Below the pieces are notes generated by a model, which searched no databases, was not told where the DNA came from, and saw only the letters and a list, made by a program, of their open reading frames with translations. Both the position numbers and the translations under genes were made by a program. A stretch of 64,000 bases of DNA, taken from positions 62,001 through 126,000 of the forward strand of contig CBDFGS010000010.1 of the NCBI GenBank assembly GCA_965247255.1. Direction: 5' to 3'. Source of the DNA: CBDFGS01 sp965247255. Its GTDB lineage: Bacteria > Chloroflexota > Dehalococcoidia > Lucifugimonadales > CAUZJF01. Shown here piece by piece: positions 44,641-53,658 of the stretch. Within the stretch, counting starts at the first letter, position 1. The number at the start of each line of letters is the position of its first letter.

Positions 44641-45495
44641 GTGTCGATCGAAGACATAATCCTGGACCACGATAACCGCGGCGTCACCGCGCTACGGCCC
44701 CATTTGCCCGAGAATTTCTGCGACGAAGCGGCAGGCCTCATCCTGGCGAACCCCGGGACCGCTGTGATCGTTACGGGCTTCTACATCATCGCTGCCGGGG
44801 CCACCGAGACCGACGGCCCGCCGGGCGCAATAGCGATTGGCGACGCGTTGAGCTCGATCGGGTACGAGGTCGTTTACGTCACAGACAAGCACACGGCGCC
44901 TCTCATGGAGGCGCTGCGCGGGTCGCAATCGAGGGTGGTGGACTTCCCCATAACGACGCACGAGGCAAGTAAGGCATTTGCCGAACAGCTTCTCGACGAG
45001 ATCGCGCCGTCGGTGATCGTAGCCATAGAGCGGTGCGGACTGACTGAAGAGGGCGTCTTCCGCAACTGGCGCGGCAAGGACATCTCCGAATTCAACGCCA
45101 AGGTAGACTATCTGTTCGACGAGCACCCAAACACGGTGGGAATCGGTGACGGCGGCAACGAGATTGGGATGGGCAACCTGGCGTCCATCATTCCCACGGT
45201 GCCCTCGCTGGTCAAGTTCCCTTGCGTCACGACGACGACCAAGCTGATAGTCACCAGCGTGTCCAACTGGGGTGGGTACGGCCTTGTGGCTGCGCTGTCC
45301 ATGCAGAGGGGCAAGAACCTGCTCCCCAGCATCGAGGCGGAGCGGGAGCTGGTGAAGCGCAACGTCGAGCTTGGAGCAGTAGACGGCATCTCAACGGAGC
45401 GCGTCAACAAAGTAGACGGCTTCACCCTGGAAGAGAACAGCCGGACCGTTGCAGCCCTCCACGATCTGCTTGCCGGGGAGGGCATCGCTTCCTGA
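44641..45495 (+). CDS. DUF4392 D-glutamate cyclase-like protein
   Basis: A 284-residue protein. Visible parts are a nucleotide-fold-like N-terminus (AVIVTGFYI), the central SVIVAIERCG, and the strongly conserved NTVGIGDGGNEIGMGN, followed by the KLIVTSVSNWGGYG motif. These mark the DUF4392 family, which forms the C-terminal half of mammalian D-glutamate cyclase. GTG 44641 with AAGGTG six bases upstream is preferred over GTG 44632. Its last 74 bases overlap the end of the sigma-factor gene on the other strand. Confidence 0.85.
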   Translation: MSIEDIILDHDNRGVTALRPHLPENFCDEAAGLILANPGTAVIVTGFYIIAAGATETDGPPGAIAIGDALSSIGYEVVYVTDKHTAPLMEALRGSQSRVVDFPITTHEASKAFAEQLLDEIAPSVIVAIERCGLTEEGVFRNWRGKDISEFNAKVDYLFDEHPNTVGIGDGGNEIGMGNLASIIPTVPSLVKFPCVTTTTKLIVTSVSNWGGYGLVAALSMQRGKNLLPSIEAERELVKRNVELGAVDGISTERVNKVDGFTLEENSRTVAALHDLLAGEGIAS

Positions 45496-46258
45496 GCGGT
45501 CGAAGCTCCCGGCCGCCGACATCGTCCAGCAGCAGCCTGAGCTTTTTCATCGCAGCGCGCTCAATGCGCGACACATGCATCTGCGATACCCCCACGCGCC
45601 TACCTGTCTCGACCTGGGACAAGCCTTTGTAGAATCGCAGCTCCAGGACCCGCCTTTCGAGGCGCCCGAGCGTGCGTAGAGCGGCCCCGATCGAAGCCCG
45701 GTCCAGGGAGGCGTCGAACCCGGGGTCTTCGGCGCCAATCATCTCCGAGAGCGCGACGCGGCCGTCGCCGAAGTCCACGCTCTCGTCCAGAGACTGGACC
45801 CGCTCGGCCTGGCCGAGCTGCATGGCAGCCCGGACCTGATCCTGCGAGACATCGCAGTGGCGCGCGACCTCGTCATCCGTTGGCCAGTGTCCGAGCTGCA
45901 CCGCCAGCTCCCGCGAAGCCTTCTCGGCCTGCAGCCAGGTGCGTCGCAGTCGTCGGGGCAGCTTGATGGTCGAGCCGTGGTCCCTGAGGTAGTTCAGGAC
46001 CGCGCCGAGAATCTCAGGCCTGGCCAGCGAATGAAAGAGCGGGCCACGCCTCGGGTCGAACTTATCGATGGCGTTCAACAGTCCTACGACTCCGACTTGC
46101 AACAGGTCCTCGTGGCTCTCAGGGGACCTGCGGAAGCGCGCGCACACCCTCCGCACGAGAGGCATATAGGCTGCGACGATCTCGTCACGGGCGTGCCGAT
46201 CGCGAGTCTCGCTGTATGTCTCCAGAAGATTTGCCGTCTGGACCGATGAGCTGAGCAT
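45422..46258 (-). CDS. Sigma-70-family RNA polymerase sigma factor (SigB/FliA-like)
   Basis: A 278-residue alternative sigma factor. Region 2 (LVRRVCARFRRSPESHEDLLQVGVVGLLNAIDKFDP), region 3 (LPRRLRRTWLQAEKASREL, WPTDDEVARHCDVSQDQV) and region 4 (RLERRVLELRFYKGLSQVETGRRVGVSQMHVSRIERAA) are complete. It has the layout of the SigB/SigF/WhiG group. ATG 46258 has AAGG six bases upstream, better than the open lead to 46609. The last 28 residues (Arg/Cys/Gly-rich) lie beyond region 4 and are encoded antisense to the DUF4392 gene. Regulon unknown. Confidence 0.9.
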   Translation of the reverse strand: MLSSSVQTANLLETYSETRDRHARDEIVAAYMPLVRRVCARFRRSPESHEDLLQVGVVGLLNAIDKFDPRRGPLFHSLARPEILGAVLNYLRDHGSTIKLPRRLRRTWLQAEKASRELAVQLGHWPTDDEVARHCDVSQDQVRAAMQLGQAERVQSLDESVDFGDGRVALSEMIGAEDPGFDASLDRASIGAALRTLGRLERRVLELRFYKGLSQVETGRRVGVSQMHVSRIERAAMKKLRLLLDDVGGRELRPLRKRCPPRQADRGGLQRSGCSLPG

Positions 46259-46535
46259 TGTTTGCCTTGCGCGTCCTCCCGACGCTGGCACTACGCTAGC
46301 TAGCCACGGGCGTGCCAGATACCAGGCCAGTACATATTGCGCCTGGCGGGTGGCTACCTTGACGCGCCCGTGTAATCCGCTGGCGGTTGTCCTGGGAGCA
46401 AGGGACGTGCAGGCACCGCCGAGACTGAGAGCGCGTACGGTTGACGCCGGCGGAGACCGCGTGGCAGTGGCTAGGGTTAGAGGGTATGATTGCGTCGCCC
46501 AGAATGCGTTTAGACGGTTAGAAAGGAACTCGAGC

Positions 46536-47975
46536 ATGGCCAAGCTAACGGGCTCAATAGTCGATCGCGATACTGGGGAGCAGATCGAGGCCCGGGTGCG
46601 GGTACTCAACGCCTCGGGGAATTTCGTCAGCCCGCCGAATGCGCTGTTGAAGGTCGGCCCCGGCTCACCGTTTTTCTACTCGGACGGCAAGTTCGAGGTG
46701 GAGGTATCCCGCGGCTGGAACCAGGTGCTGGTTGAACGTGGCACGGAGTACGTCCCGGCCGAGGTCAACGTCGAAGCCCCCTCGCGTGGCTCGTTGACGG
46801 TCGACGTCGCACTCGAGCGTTGGTCGGAGCTAGGAGAGCAGGGCTGGCACCCGGGCAACACCCACATCCACTACGACGAGAAGGAGGACCGCCCGGACCA
46901 GCGGCTCAGCCTGGACCCAAGGGTAGAGGACCTGCGCATGACCGCGGTCAGCATCCTGAAACGCTGGGACCTGGAGTACGCCTCCAACAAGTATTCGCCG
47001 GGGGCGCTCACCGACTTCTCTTCCACCGATTACTACGTGCAGTGCGGCGAGGAGAACCGGCACAACGCCGTAGGCTCACACGATGTCGGGTACGGGCACG
47101 TGATGCTGCTGAACATACGCAACGTGGTGGAGCCCGTGAGCAGGGGCCTTCTGGTCGACGCGTTCGACCCCGACTACCCCCCGCTCAGCTACGCCTGCGA
47201 CGACACGCATCGCCAGGGCGGCGTCGTCATCTGGTGCCACAACGGCAAGGGCATGGAGGCCCCTGTCGCGGCCGCCCTGGGCAAGCTGGACGCGTTCAAT
47301 CTGTTCGACCCCAACTGGAACGACCGCGAGTACGACATTTACTACAAGATGCTCGACGCCGGGTTGAAGCTGCCCGCCTCGACCGGCTCGGACTGGTTCA
47401 TCAGCTCTGGCAACCGAGTCTATGCCGGCACCGACGGGCCGTTCGATTACGAGTCCTGGCTCGATGCGCTGAGAGCGGGCAAGACCTTCATCACCAACGG
47501 TCCGGCGCTGTCGCTGACCGTGCAGGGCGAGGGACCCGGGCAGGAGATCGAGACGGAGCCGGACCGGCAACTCTCGACACTCGTCACATGGAAGTCGCAC
47601 TACCCTATAAGACGGGCCGAGGTCCTGTTTAACGGGAACGTAGTAGCGTCGGAGACCTTCGACGAAGGGTCCACGGGCGGCCATCTGGAGGCGGAGATAG
47701 CCGCGCCGTCGGACGGATGGGTCGCGGCGCGCCTGAGCAGCGATGCGAGGGACAGCTTCCACCAGCCGGTGTTCGCGCATACGAGCCCGGTGTACGTCAA
47801 GGCCGGCAAGCCCAGCCCCGAGCAGACTCAAGCGGCACAGTGGTTCGACGAGCACATCGAGCGCTCTCTCGAGTGGGTGCAGAGCAAAGGGAAGTTCTAC
47901 ACCGACGCCCAGCGAGGCGAGGTAGTCAGCCTGTTCCGCGAGGGACAGCAAGTCTATAAGGCTATGCTCAGCTAA
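46536..47975 (+). CDS. CehA/McbA-type PHP-like metallohydrolase
   Basis: A 479-residue protein. A carboxypeptidase-regulatory-like beta sandwich at the N-terminus (LTGSIVDRDTGEQIEARVRVLNASG) is followed by a PHP-type metal domain. Metal ligands are suggested by GNTHIHYDE, VIWCHN and STGSDWF. A C-terminal beta domain closes the chain. The well-studied relatives CehA and McbA hydrolyse carbaryl, but the family is broad. The usual second histidine motif is modified (HIHYDEKED), so catalysis is not certain. AAAGGAA lies ahead of ATG 46536; the upstream open frame is not convincing. Confidence 0.75.
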   Translation: MAKLTGSIVDRDTGEQIEARVRVLNASGNFVSPPNALLKVGPGSPFFYSDGKFEVEVSRGWNQVLVERGTEYVPAEVNVEAPSRGSLTVDVALERWSELGEQGWHPGNTHIHYDEKEDRPDQRLSLDPRVEDLRMTAVSILKRWDLEYASNKYSPGALTDFSSTDYYVQCGEENRHNAVGSHDVGYGHVMLLNIRNVVEPVSRGLLVDAFDPDYPPLSYACDDTHRQGGVVIWCHNGKGMEAPVAAALGKLDAFNLFDPNWNDREYDIYYKMLDAGLKLPASTGSDWFISSGNRVYAGTDGPFDYESWLDALRAGKTFITNGPALSLTVQGEGPGQEIETEPDRQLSTLVTWKSHYPIRRAEVLFNGNVVASETFDEGSTGGHLEAEIAAPSDGWVAARLSSDARDSFHQPVFAHTSPVYVKAGKPSPEQTQAAQWFDEHIERSLEWVQSKGKFYTDAQRGEVVSLFREGQQVYKAMLS

Positions 47976-48057
47976 TCATGAAGGTAATAGGAGCCTCGAG
48001 GGCTTCGGTGATAGACGGTCCACACCAGACGGACGCCACACCAGGCGGGGCCCGCGT

Positions 48058-48954
48058 ATGGCGATAGCCGAAGCTAAAGGCATCTGGAAGAGGTTCGACA
48101 AGACCGACGTCGTGCAGGACGTCACTTTCGCCGTGGAGCCCGGGGTGGTCCTCGGGATAGTGGGCCCGAACGGTGCGGGAAAGACTACCACCATCCGGAT
48201 GCTGCTCGACATTATCCGGCCGGACCGCGGCAGCGTGCTGGTCTTCGGCAAGCCCTTCTCCGGAGAGCACCGCGATATGATCGGCTATCTGCCGGAAGAG
48301 CGAGGCCTGTATCGCGACCTCCGGGTCGCTGAGACCCTGACATATCTCGGGACGCTTAAGGGATTGGCCCGAGCCGAAGCGGGCCTGCGCGCCATCGAAG
48401 TAGTCGATCGCGTTGGGATGTCCGAGCACCGCGACAAGAAGGTCAAGGAGCTAAGCAGGGGCATGGCCCAGCTCATACAGGTGGGAGCGACGATTATCCA
48501 CCGTCCCCGACTGCTGATCCTGGACGAGCCATTTGCCGGCCTGGACCCCGTAAATCTCAGGCTCGTGAAGGAGATACTGGCCGAGGCGAGAGGCGAAGGC
48601 GCAGCCATAATGCTGAGCACTCACCAGATGAACCAGGTCGAGGAGCTGTGCGACGAGGTGCTCATGATCAACCACGGCCGTGTGGTGCTCTTTGGGCCCC
48701 TCGACGAGGTTCTCCGCAGTGCGGGTCGGGAGTCGATTCTGGTCGAGTGCGACCGCCTTCCAGACGAACTCCCGGGAGTCGTGAAGACGACCAATCATGG
48801 GCGGCACTTCGAGCTGGTGCTGGACGGCGACTCGACCGGGCAGGCGGTGCTGGAAGCCCTGGTGGAACAGGGAGCGGGCGTTCGCCGGTTCGAGATGACC
48901 GCCCCTCCGCTGGAGGAGATATTCATACAGAAGGCGAGACAGATGGATGCGTAG
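48058..48954 (+). CDS. ABC-2 exporter ATPase, NatA-like
   Basis: A 298-residue ATPase with Walker A GPNGAGKT, a signature of LSRGMAQLIQ (typical of the LSKGM-type subgroup rather than LSGGQ), Walker B LLILDEPFAGLDP and the switch LSTHQMNQVEELCD. The C-terminal 80 residues are the DUF4162-type extension. The next gene, its permease, starts inside its last codons (8-base overlap), so the two are coupled. Substrate unknown; sodium, drug or peptide export are all seen in relatives. Confidence 0.9.
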   Translation: MAIAEAKGIWKRFDKTDVVQDVTFAVEPGVVLGIVGPNGAGKTTTIRMLLDIIRPDRGSVLVFGKPFSGEHRDMIGYLPEERGLYRDLRVAETLTYLGTLKGLARAEAGLRAIEVVDRVGMSEHRDKKVKELSRGMAQLIQVGATIIHRPRLLILDEPFAGLDPVNLRLVKEILAEARGEGAAIMLSTHQMNQVEELCDEVLMINHGRVVLFGPLDEVLRSAGRESILVECDRLPDELPGVVKTTNHGRHFELVLDGDSTGQAVLEALVEQGAGVRRFEMTAPPLEEIFIQKARQMDA

Positions 48955-50161
48955 AGGTTCAACCATCGCCATTCACGAGTTCAAAACGATGTACCGCAGG
49001 CGCATGTTTCAGATCGTCACTTTCGGTGTGCCGCTCATCGGCCTCGCCCTGGTCGTTGGGGCCTGGTTCGTGCAGAACGTGTTCGACGGCGACGAGGGGG
49101 AGTCGAAGACCAAGGCTGGATACGTGGACGGGACCGGCCTTTTTGTGGGCCATCGATTGCAAGGGAGGCTGGTGCTAACCGGATATCAGGACCAGAGCGA
49201 AGGCATGACCGCCCTGTTGGCGGACAGGATTGAGCGGCTATACATTATCCCTGACCATTACGTCGATTCCGGGCTGATTCAGCTTATCGAAGTCGGCCTG
49301 GGGCTTAACCTCGATCCGTCGGACGACGGCGACTTTCGGAGCTTCCTGGTCGACAACTTGCTCAATGAAGCAGGTACGGACTCGGCCCTCGTCACGCGCC
49401 TCAAGAACCCGATACAGCTCGCTCGCATAGCGGTGGACCCCGAAGGCCGGGTGCAGGACCTGGACGAGCCCAGGATAGTCTTCTTCCAGGTGCTCGTGTT
49501 CCTGCTGTTCGGCTCGCTTGCGATGACCGGCGGCTTCCTGTTGCAGGGTCTGGCGGAGGAGAAAGAGAACCGCATCATGGAGGTGCTGCTCTCCTCCGTT
49601 ACCGCGGCGCAGTTCATGTTCGGTAAGGTAGTCGGGATCGGCCTCGCCGGGCTGTCGCAGATACTAATCTGGGTGACGTCGGCAAGACTGCTCCTGGAGC
49701 TCGTGCCCACCGTCGTACCTGATGTCGACATCTCACCGCCTGGAATCGCGGCTACGGTCGTGGCGGTGGCGTTCTTCGTTCTGGGCTACCTGCTTTTCGC
49801 CACGTTGATGAGTGGGGTTGGAGCCATCGCCCCCACCGCCCGGGAGTCCCAGCAGCTCTCCGTCATCGTGGTCATGCCCTTGATCATCCCTATCTACGCC
49901 ACCGTCTACATCGTGGAAAACCCCACCGCGGCGATAGTCAAGTTCCTCACATTCTTCCCACTCACGGCCCCCCTGGTGGTGCTGGAGCGGCTTGGCCCCG
50001 AGGCCATCGCTCCGTGGGAGGTGCTGACAAGCATCGTCGTGCTCGGCCTCTCGACCTGGGGCGCGATGTTCCTGATGGCGCGGATCTTCCGGGCCTTCCT
50101 GCTCAGCTATGGGAAGCGACCGGGGATTCGAGAGATGTGGTGGGCATTAGTGCGGGCTTAG
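48947..50161 (+). CDS. ABC-2 family permease, NatB-like
   Basis: A 404-residue membrane protein. An N-terminal segment (AIHEFKTMYRRRMF) and a first helix (GVPLIGLALVVGAWFV) are followed by a soluble outer domain of about 130 residues. Five or six helices then start at FQVLVFLLFGSLAMTGGFLLQGLAEEKENRIMEVLLSS; the EEKENRIMEVLLSS motif is diagnostic for ABC-2 permeases. It pairs with the preceding ATPase. A HAD-family gene starts three bases after its stop. Confidence 0.9.
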   Translation: MRRGSTIAIHEFKTMYRRRMFQIVTFGVPLIGLALVVGAWFVQNVFDGDEGESKTKAGYVDGTGLFVGHRLQGRLVLTGYQDQSEGMTALLADRIERLYIIPDHYVDSGLIQLIEVGLGLNLDPSDDGDFRSFLVDNLLNEAGTDSALVTRLKNPIQLARIAVDPEGRVQDLDEPRIVFFQVLVFLLFGSLAMTGGFLLQGLAEEKENRIMEVLLSSVTAAQFMFGKVVGIGLAGLSQILIWVTSARLLLELVPTVVPDVDISPPGIAATVVAVAFFVLGYLLFATLMSGVGAIAPTARESQQLSVIVVMPLIIPIYATVYIVENPTAAIVKFLTFFPLTAPLVVLERLGPEAIAPWEVLTSIVVLGLSTWGAMFLMARIFRAFLLSYGKRPGIREMWWALVRA

Positions 50162-50164
50162 GGC

Positions 50165-50821
50165 GTGAACAGTGTGCGCGACTACCATAACAACGCCGTG
50201 CCCGATCGCGCCATCAGATGCGTCGTGTTCGACTTCGGCGGAACGCTTTCGTCCGACCCCTACTTTAAGCTGCTGGGCCCAAGGGTCCTCAAGCAAGTAG
50301 ATAGGTTGATATTCGGGGCAGAGAACCCCCACCTCGGCGCGGGCTGGATGACGGGACAGCTCTCGTCGGGCGATATCGCGGCGTATTTGTCCGGGCAGGT
50401 CGGCCATCCGGCAGACGTCATCCTCTCCTCACTATATGAAGGCTGTGCTCAGATCGGGCTCAACGAAGCCGTTTGGGACTTCGCGCAACGGCAGCGTGGA
50501 CTCGGTCGAAAGACGGCGCTGGTCACGGGCAATTTCGATGTGTTTACCGACGCGATCGTCCCTGGCAGAGGCCTGGACAAGGTGTTCGACGCTATCGTCA
50601 ACTCGTCCGACTATGGCACCGTAGACAAGGGACAAAAACTTTGGCCTGTCGCCTTCGACCTTCTTGGTGGCGGGTGCGGCTACTCCGATAGCCTGCTCAT
50701 CGAGGACAGTGCGCACCAGGTGAAGCGCTTCCGCGACCTGGGCGGAGTTGCGTACCAATACACCAACGACGACGCCTTCAGTAAATGGCTCGGCGATTGG
50801 AGTTCCGCCGACGTCGACTGA
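50165..50821 (+). CDS. HAD-superfamily hydrolase
   Basis: A 218-residue HAD protein. Motif I is VVFDFGGTLSS: the nucleophile aspartate is present but the second aspartate is Gly, as in several divergent HAD groups. Motif II corresponds to ALVTGNFD. The lysine region is GTVDKGQKLWPVAFD and motif IV is LLIEDSAHQVKRF. It starts at GTG 50165, three bases after the ABC-2 permease stop, and is probably co-transcribed. Substrate unknown. Confidence 0.83.
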   Translation: MNSVRDYHNNAVPDRAIRCVVFDFGGTLSSDPYFKLLGPRVLKQVDRLIFGAENPHLGAGWMTGQLSSGDIAAYLSGQVGHPADVILSSLYEGCAQIGLNEAVWDFAQRQRGLGRKTALVTGNFDVFTDAIVPGRGLDKVFDAIVNSSDYGTVDKGQKLWPVAFDLLGGGCGYSDSLLIEDSAHQVKRFRDLGGVAYQYTNDDAFSKWLGDWSSADVD

Positions 50822-50903
50822 GTGGCCACGCGCTGTCCCGGTCTCCGTGGACCCGCCCCTTCCCTCCCCGCGGCCTTTGGGCTCTCTGCGGTGAAAGCCG
50901 GGG

Positions 50904-51680
50904 CTAGGGCGCCGCTTCGAGAAGGGCGAGCTGGTCTTCGGTCAGCCTCCACCCCGAGGCGCGGCAGTTCTCCTCGATACGGGCGGCAGAGTTTGACTTG
51001 GGTATCGTGACAACTCCCTCGCGGCTTGTACACCAGTTCAGCGCGACCTGTGCCTTCGTCTTACCGGTAGCCCCTCCCACGCTCCGAAGCGCTGCGTCGT
51101 GACCCGACGCGCCCCAGATTGCCTTGAGGGGGCTGAATCCGATGATGGTGACCCGGTTCCGCTGGCAGTAGGGCAGTAGCTCGCTTTCGATACGCCGGTC
51201 GGCCAGACTGTATCGCACCTGGTTTGAGACTATTTTGTTACCAGTCGCCGCCTGAGCCGCCTCGAGCTCCGAAACCGAGAAGTTACTGACGCCTATGAAC
51301 CGGACCTTGCCATCCTCCACCAGAGTGTCCATCGCGCCCATGGTCTCCCCGATGGGGATTTCGGAGTTGGGCTTGTGGAGCTGGTACAGGTCGATACGGT
51401 CGGTCTGTAGCAGCTTCAGGCTGTTGTTGGCCGCCTCGATGAGGTCGTCGTGTCTGAAGTGGCCGGGAGACACCTTGGTGGCGATGAACACCTGGTCCCT
51501 GATCCCCGCGACCGCGTCGCCGACCTGGTCCTCCGTCCCGTAGGACTCTGCTGTATCAATGTGTGTCGCCCCGAGTGCGATCCCCTTACGGAGAGGCTCC
51601 GAGCCGCTTGTGTAGCCAGCTGTTCCCAGCCCGATCTCCGGTATCTTGACCCCGGTGTCGCCAAGCTCTTTTAACTCCAT
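50904..51680 (-). CDS. Aldo/keto reductase
   Basis: A 258-residue TIM-barrel oxidoreductase. The catalytic set is visible: Asp and Tyr in HIDTAESYG, Lys in VFIATKVSPG and His in DLYQLHKP. Late NADP-binding segments are VALNWCTSREGVVTIPKS and SAARIEENC. It probably reduces aldehydes or ketones with NADPH. It is followed upstream on the same strand by a second, longer aldo/keto reductase gene; the gap is 29 bases. Confidence 0.9.
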   Translation of the reverse strand: MELKELGDTGVKIPEIGLGTAGYTSGSEPLRKGIALGATHIDTAESYGTEDQVGDAVAGIRDQVFIATKVSPGHFRHDDLIEAANNSLKLLQTDRIDLYQLHKPNSEIPIGETMGAMDTLVEDGKVRFIGVSNFSVSELEAAQAATGNKIVSNQVRYSLADRRIESELLPYCQRNRVTIIGFSPLKAIWGASGHDAALRSVGGATGKTKAQVALNWCTSREGVVTIPKSNSAARIEENCRASGWRLTEDQLALLEAAP

Positions 51681-51709
51681 GATCCGCGCCCTCCTTGTCG
51701 CCAGCGCCT

Positions 51710-52606
51710 TTACGCGGAGGGCGCAGGCTCGACGCCGGCGTTCGAGAGGCGGCGCTGCGCCTCGGCGTAAGTATCGGCTGAGAGGGACCCGCGAAGCGCT
51801 GCCTGCACATTTTGTCTGATGTGGTCGGGGTTTTGCGAACCCACGATGATCGTGTTGACCCCGGGATGAGAAAGCGTGAACCGCAGCATGAACGAGGTCC
51901 TGCTCTCCCCAGGGTCACGCAGCTCGTTCAGCCCGGCCTCGTCGAAGATGCTCCAACGTTCGTCGGTACCACGGCCTTCGCCGGGCTCCCCTTTCGCCAC
52001 GCCACCCCGGATTATCGTTCCCATACCAGCCTTGGACGACACGCCTATCAAGTCCTCCAGGTCACGAGAGAAACCAGAATAGGGAAGCTGAAAGGTGTCG
52101 AAAGAGTCCCAATCGATGTAGGTTGGCAGGTGGTCGAGATAGGTCGAAGCCCCTATCCAGCGTACCTTGCCCTGCTCGCGCATCTCCTCAAGCACCTCGA
52201 CACAGCCCTCCTGCTGACATTGGTCCGGGGTCGCGCCGTGGAGCTGCATAACGTCAACGTAGTCTGTCTTCAATCGCTTGAGGCTGCGATTCAGCCCCTC
52301 GAACAGGTGGTCACGGGTCCACACTTTGCCGTCCGGAGTGCAGCCGCACTTCGTGGCGAGACGGTACTCTTCGCGGCGATGGGAGATGTGTTTTCCGATG
52401 AACTCCTCGCTGCGTCCGTAGCAATCTGCCGTGTCGATGAATGTGATGCCCTCGTCCAGCACCGTGTTGAGGACCACGCCCGCCTGTTCGTCGCTCACCG
52501 GACGGCCTCGAGGCGGAGTACCCCTAAGCTCCATCGCGCCGTAGCCGAGCCGCGTAACGTCCAACCCCGTGCGGCCCAGAGTAGCCTTCCCGAGTGCTTC
52601 AGACAT
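51710..52606 (-). CDS. Aldo/keto reductase
   Basis: A 298-residue aldo/keto reductase with LGRTGLDVTRLGYGAME at the start, FIDTADCYGRSEEFIG (Asp, Tyr), RLATKCGC (Lys) and YVDVMQLHG (His). The ending NTIIVGSQNPDHIRQNV is the NADP-binding end. ATG 52606 has GGAGG five bases upstream, so the open lead to 52657 is not used. It precedes the shorter aldo/keto reductase gene in the same unit; they are only distantly alike. Confidence 0.9.
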   Translation of the reverse strand: MSEALGKATLGRTGLDVTRLGYGAMELRGTPPRGRPVSDEQAGVVLNTVLDEGITFIDTADCYGRSEEFIGKHISHRREEYRLATKCGCTPDGKVWTRDHLFEGLNRSLKRLKTDYVDVMQLHGATPDQCQQEGCVEVLEEMREQGKVRWIGASTYLDHLPTYIDWDSFDTFQLPYSGFSRDLEDLIGVSSKAGMGTIIRGGVAKGEPGEGRGTDERWSIFDEAGLNELRDPGESRTSFMLRFTLSHPGVNTIIVGSQNPDHIRQNVQAALRGSLSADTYAEAQRRLSNAGVEPAPSA

Positions 52607-52665
52607 GTCTACCTCCGTTTCAGTATTGCTCACAGCGGCGTCCGCCCAAAGGCGCAAACGGCCCG

Positions 52666-53604
52666 CTAGCCTTGGTCGTCCGGGTCCTCCAAGAACTCCT
52701 TCAGCGCATCGAAATATGCCGGGCCTCCGACGACGTAGGTATCGTTGTGGCCGGCTCCCTCTATCGCGTAGAACCGTTTGGGGGCGTTCGCGGCCGCGAA
52801 TATCTCCTCTCCCATATCGAACGGCACGACCTCGTCACGGTCTCCGTGGATCACCATAACAGGCGCTCTAACGTCCTTGATCTTCGAGAGGGTGTCGTAC
52901 TTGGTGGTGGCGAGCCGTCCGATGCCCGGAAGCCACGGATACACCCGGCCCGCCAGCCGCTGGACGGACGTGAGCGGCGACTCCAGAATCAGCGCATACA
53001 CGTCATTTGCTCTGGCGGTCTCCGCCGCCACGGCGCACCCGAGCGAGCGGCCGAATAGCACCAGCTTGTTCTCGTCTACGTCCTCTCGGGAACGCAAGTA
53101 CGACATAGCCGCCTCGGCGTCGAGGTAAGTCCCCTTCTCCGAGGGCGTTCCCTCGCTTCGTCCGTAGCCGCGATAGTCGAAGATGAAGACCGAAGCGCCG
53201 AGGCGCTCGTGCACCTCTGCGATGTTATCCACGCGGTGGCTGATGTTGCCTGCGTTGCCGTGAAACCACACCAGGGTTAGGTCGCTCGTTCCGGGTACCA
53301 GCCAACCATGAAGCTCTACGCCGTCCGAAGCCTTGAAGAGCACGTCCTCGAAGTCGAGGCCCACGTTCGACGGGTCCTGAGCGATCTCTTTGCTGGGAAA
53401 GAAGATGAAGAAACGGTCGATCAATCCAGTATACCGCGCCACTATTCCCAGTGCCACGAGGATGGTAATGGCTAGGGCGACGTCGCGCAAGAGAATCCGC
53501 GCCACCCTGAGCACTCTTACCCTCAACTCGCGTCCTCGGCCTGGCGAAGGCGAGGAGCCGGAGTCCGGTAATCGCTTAGCGGTGGTCTCGGGGTCCTGTT
53601 GCAC
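52666..53604 (-). CDS. Membrane-anchored alpha/beta hydrolase
   Basis: A 312-residue protein. After a basic lead comes one membrane helix (DVALAITILVALGIVARYTG), then an alpha/beta hydrolase domain of the BEM46/ABHD13 type. It has the oxyanion loop WFHGNAGNISHR, YRGYGRSEGTPSE, the nucleophile elbow GRSLGCAVA, the acid in VIHGDRDEVVP and the histidine in EGAGHNDT. The catalytic triad is thus complete. It is likely an esterase or thioesterase on the membrane; substrate unknown. Confidence 0.88.
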   Translation of the reverse strand: MQQDPETTAKRLPDSGSSPSPGRGRELRVRVLRVARILLRDVALAITILVALGIVARYTGLIDRFFIFFPSKEIAQDPSNVGLDFEDVLFKASDGVELHGWLVPGTSDLTLVWFHGNAGNISHRVDNIAEVHERLGASVFIFDYRGYGRSEGTPSEKGTYLDAEAAMSYLRSREDVDENKLVLFGRSLGCAVAAETARANDVYALILESPLTSVQRLAGRVYPWLPGIGRLATTKYDTLSKIKDVRAPVMVIHGDRDEVVPFDMGEEIFAAANAPKRFYAIEGAGHNDTYVVGGPAYFDALKEFLEDPDDQG

Positions 53605-53658
53605 GACTTCCAGGCGCCAGGCTACTCCAGGTAGGGGTCATTCTTGTACCAGGCACGT

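Noticed and set aside
46259..46609. 117-residue N-terminal extension of the sigma factor
   Set aside because: ATG 46258 has a ribosome site and begins next to region 2; the upstream translation has no sigma-factor features.
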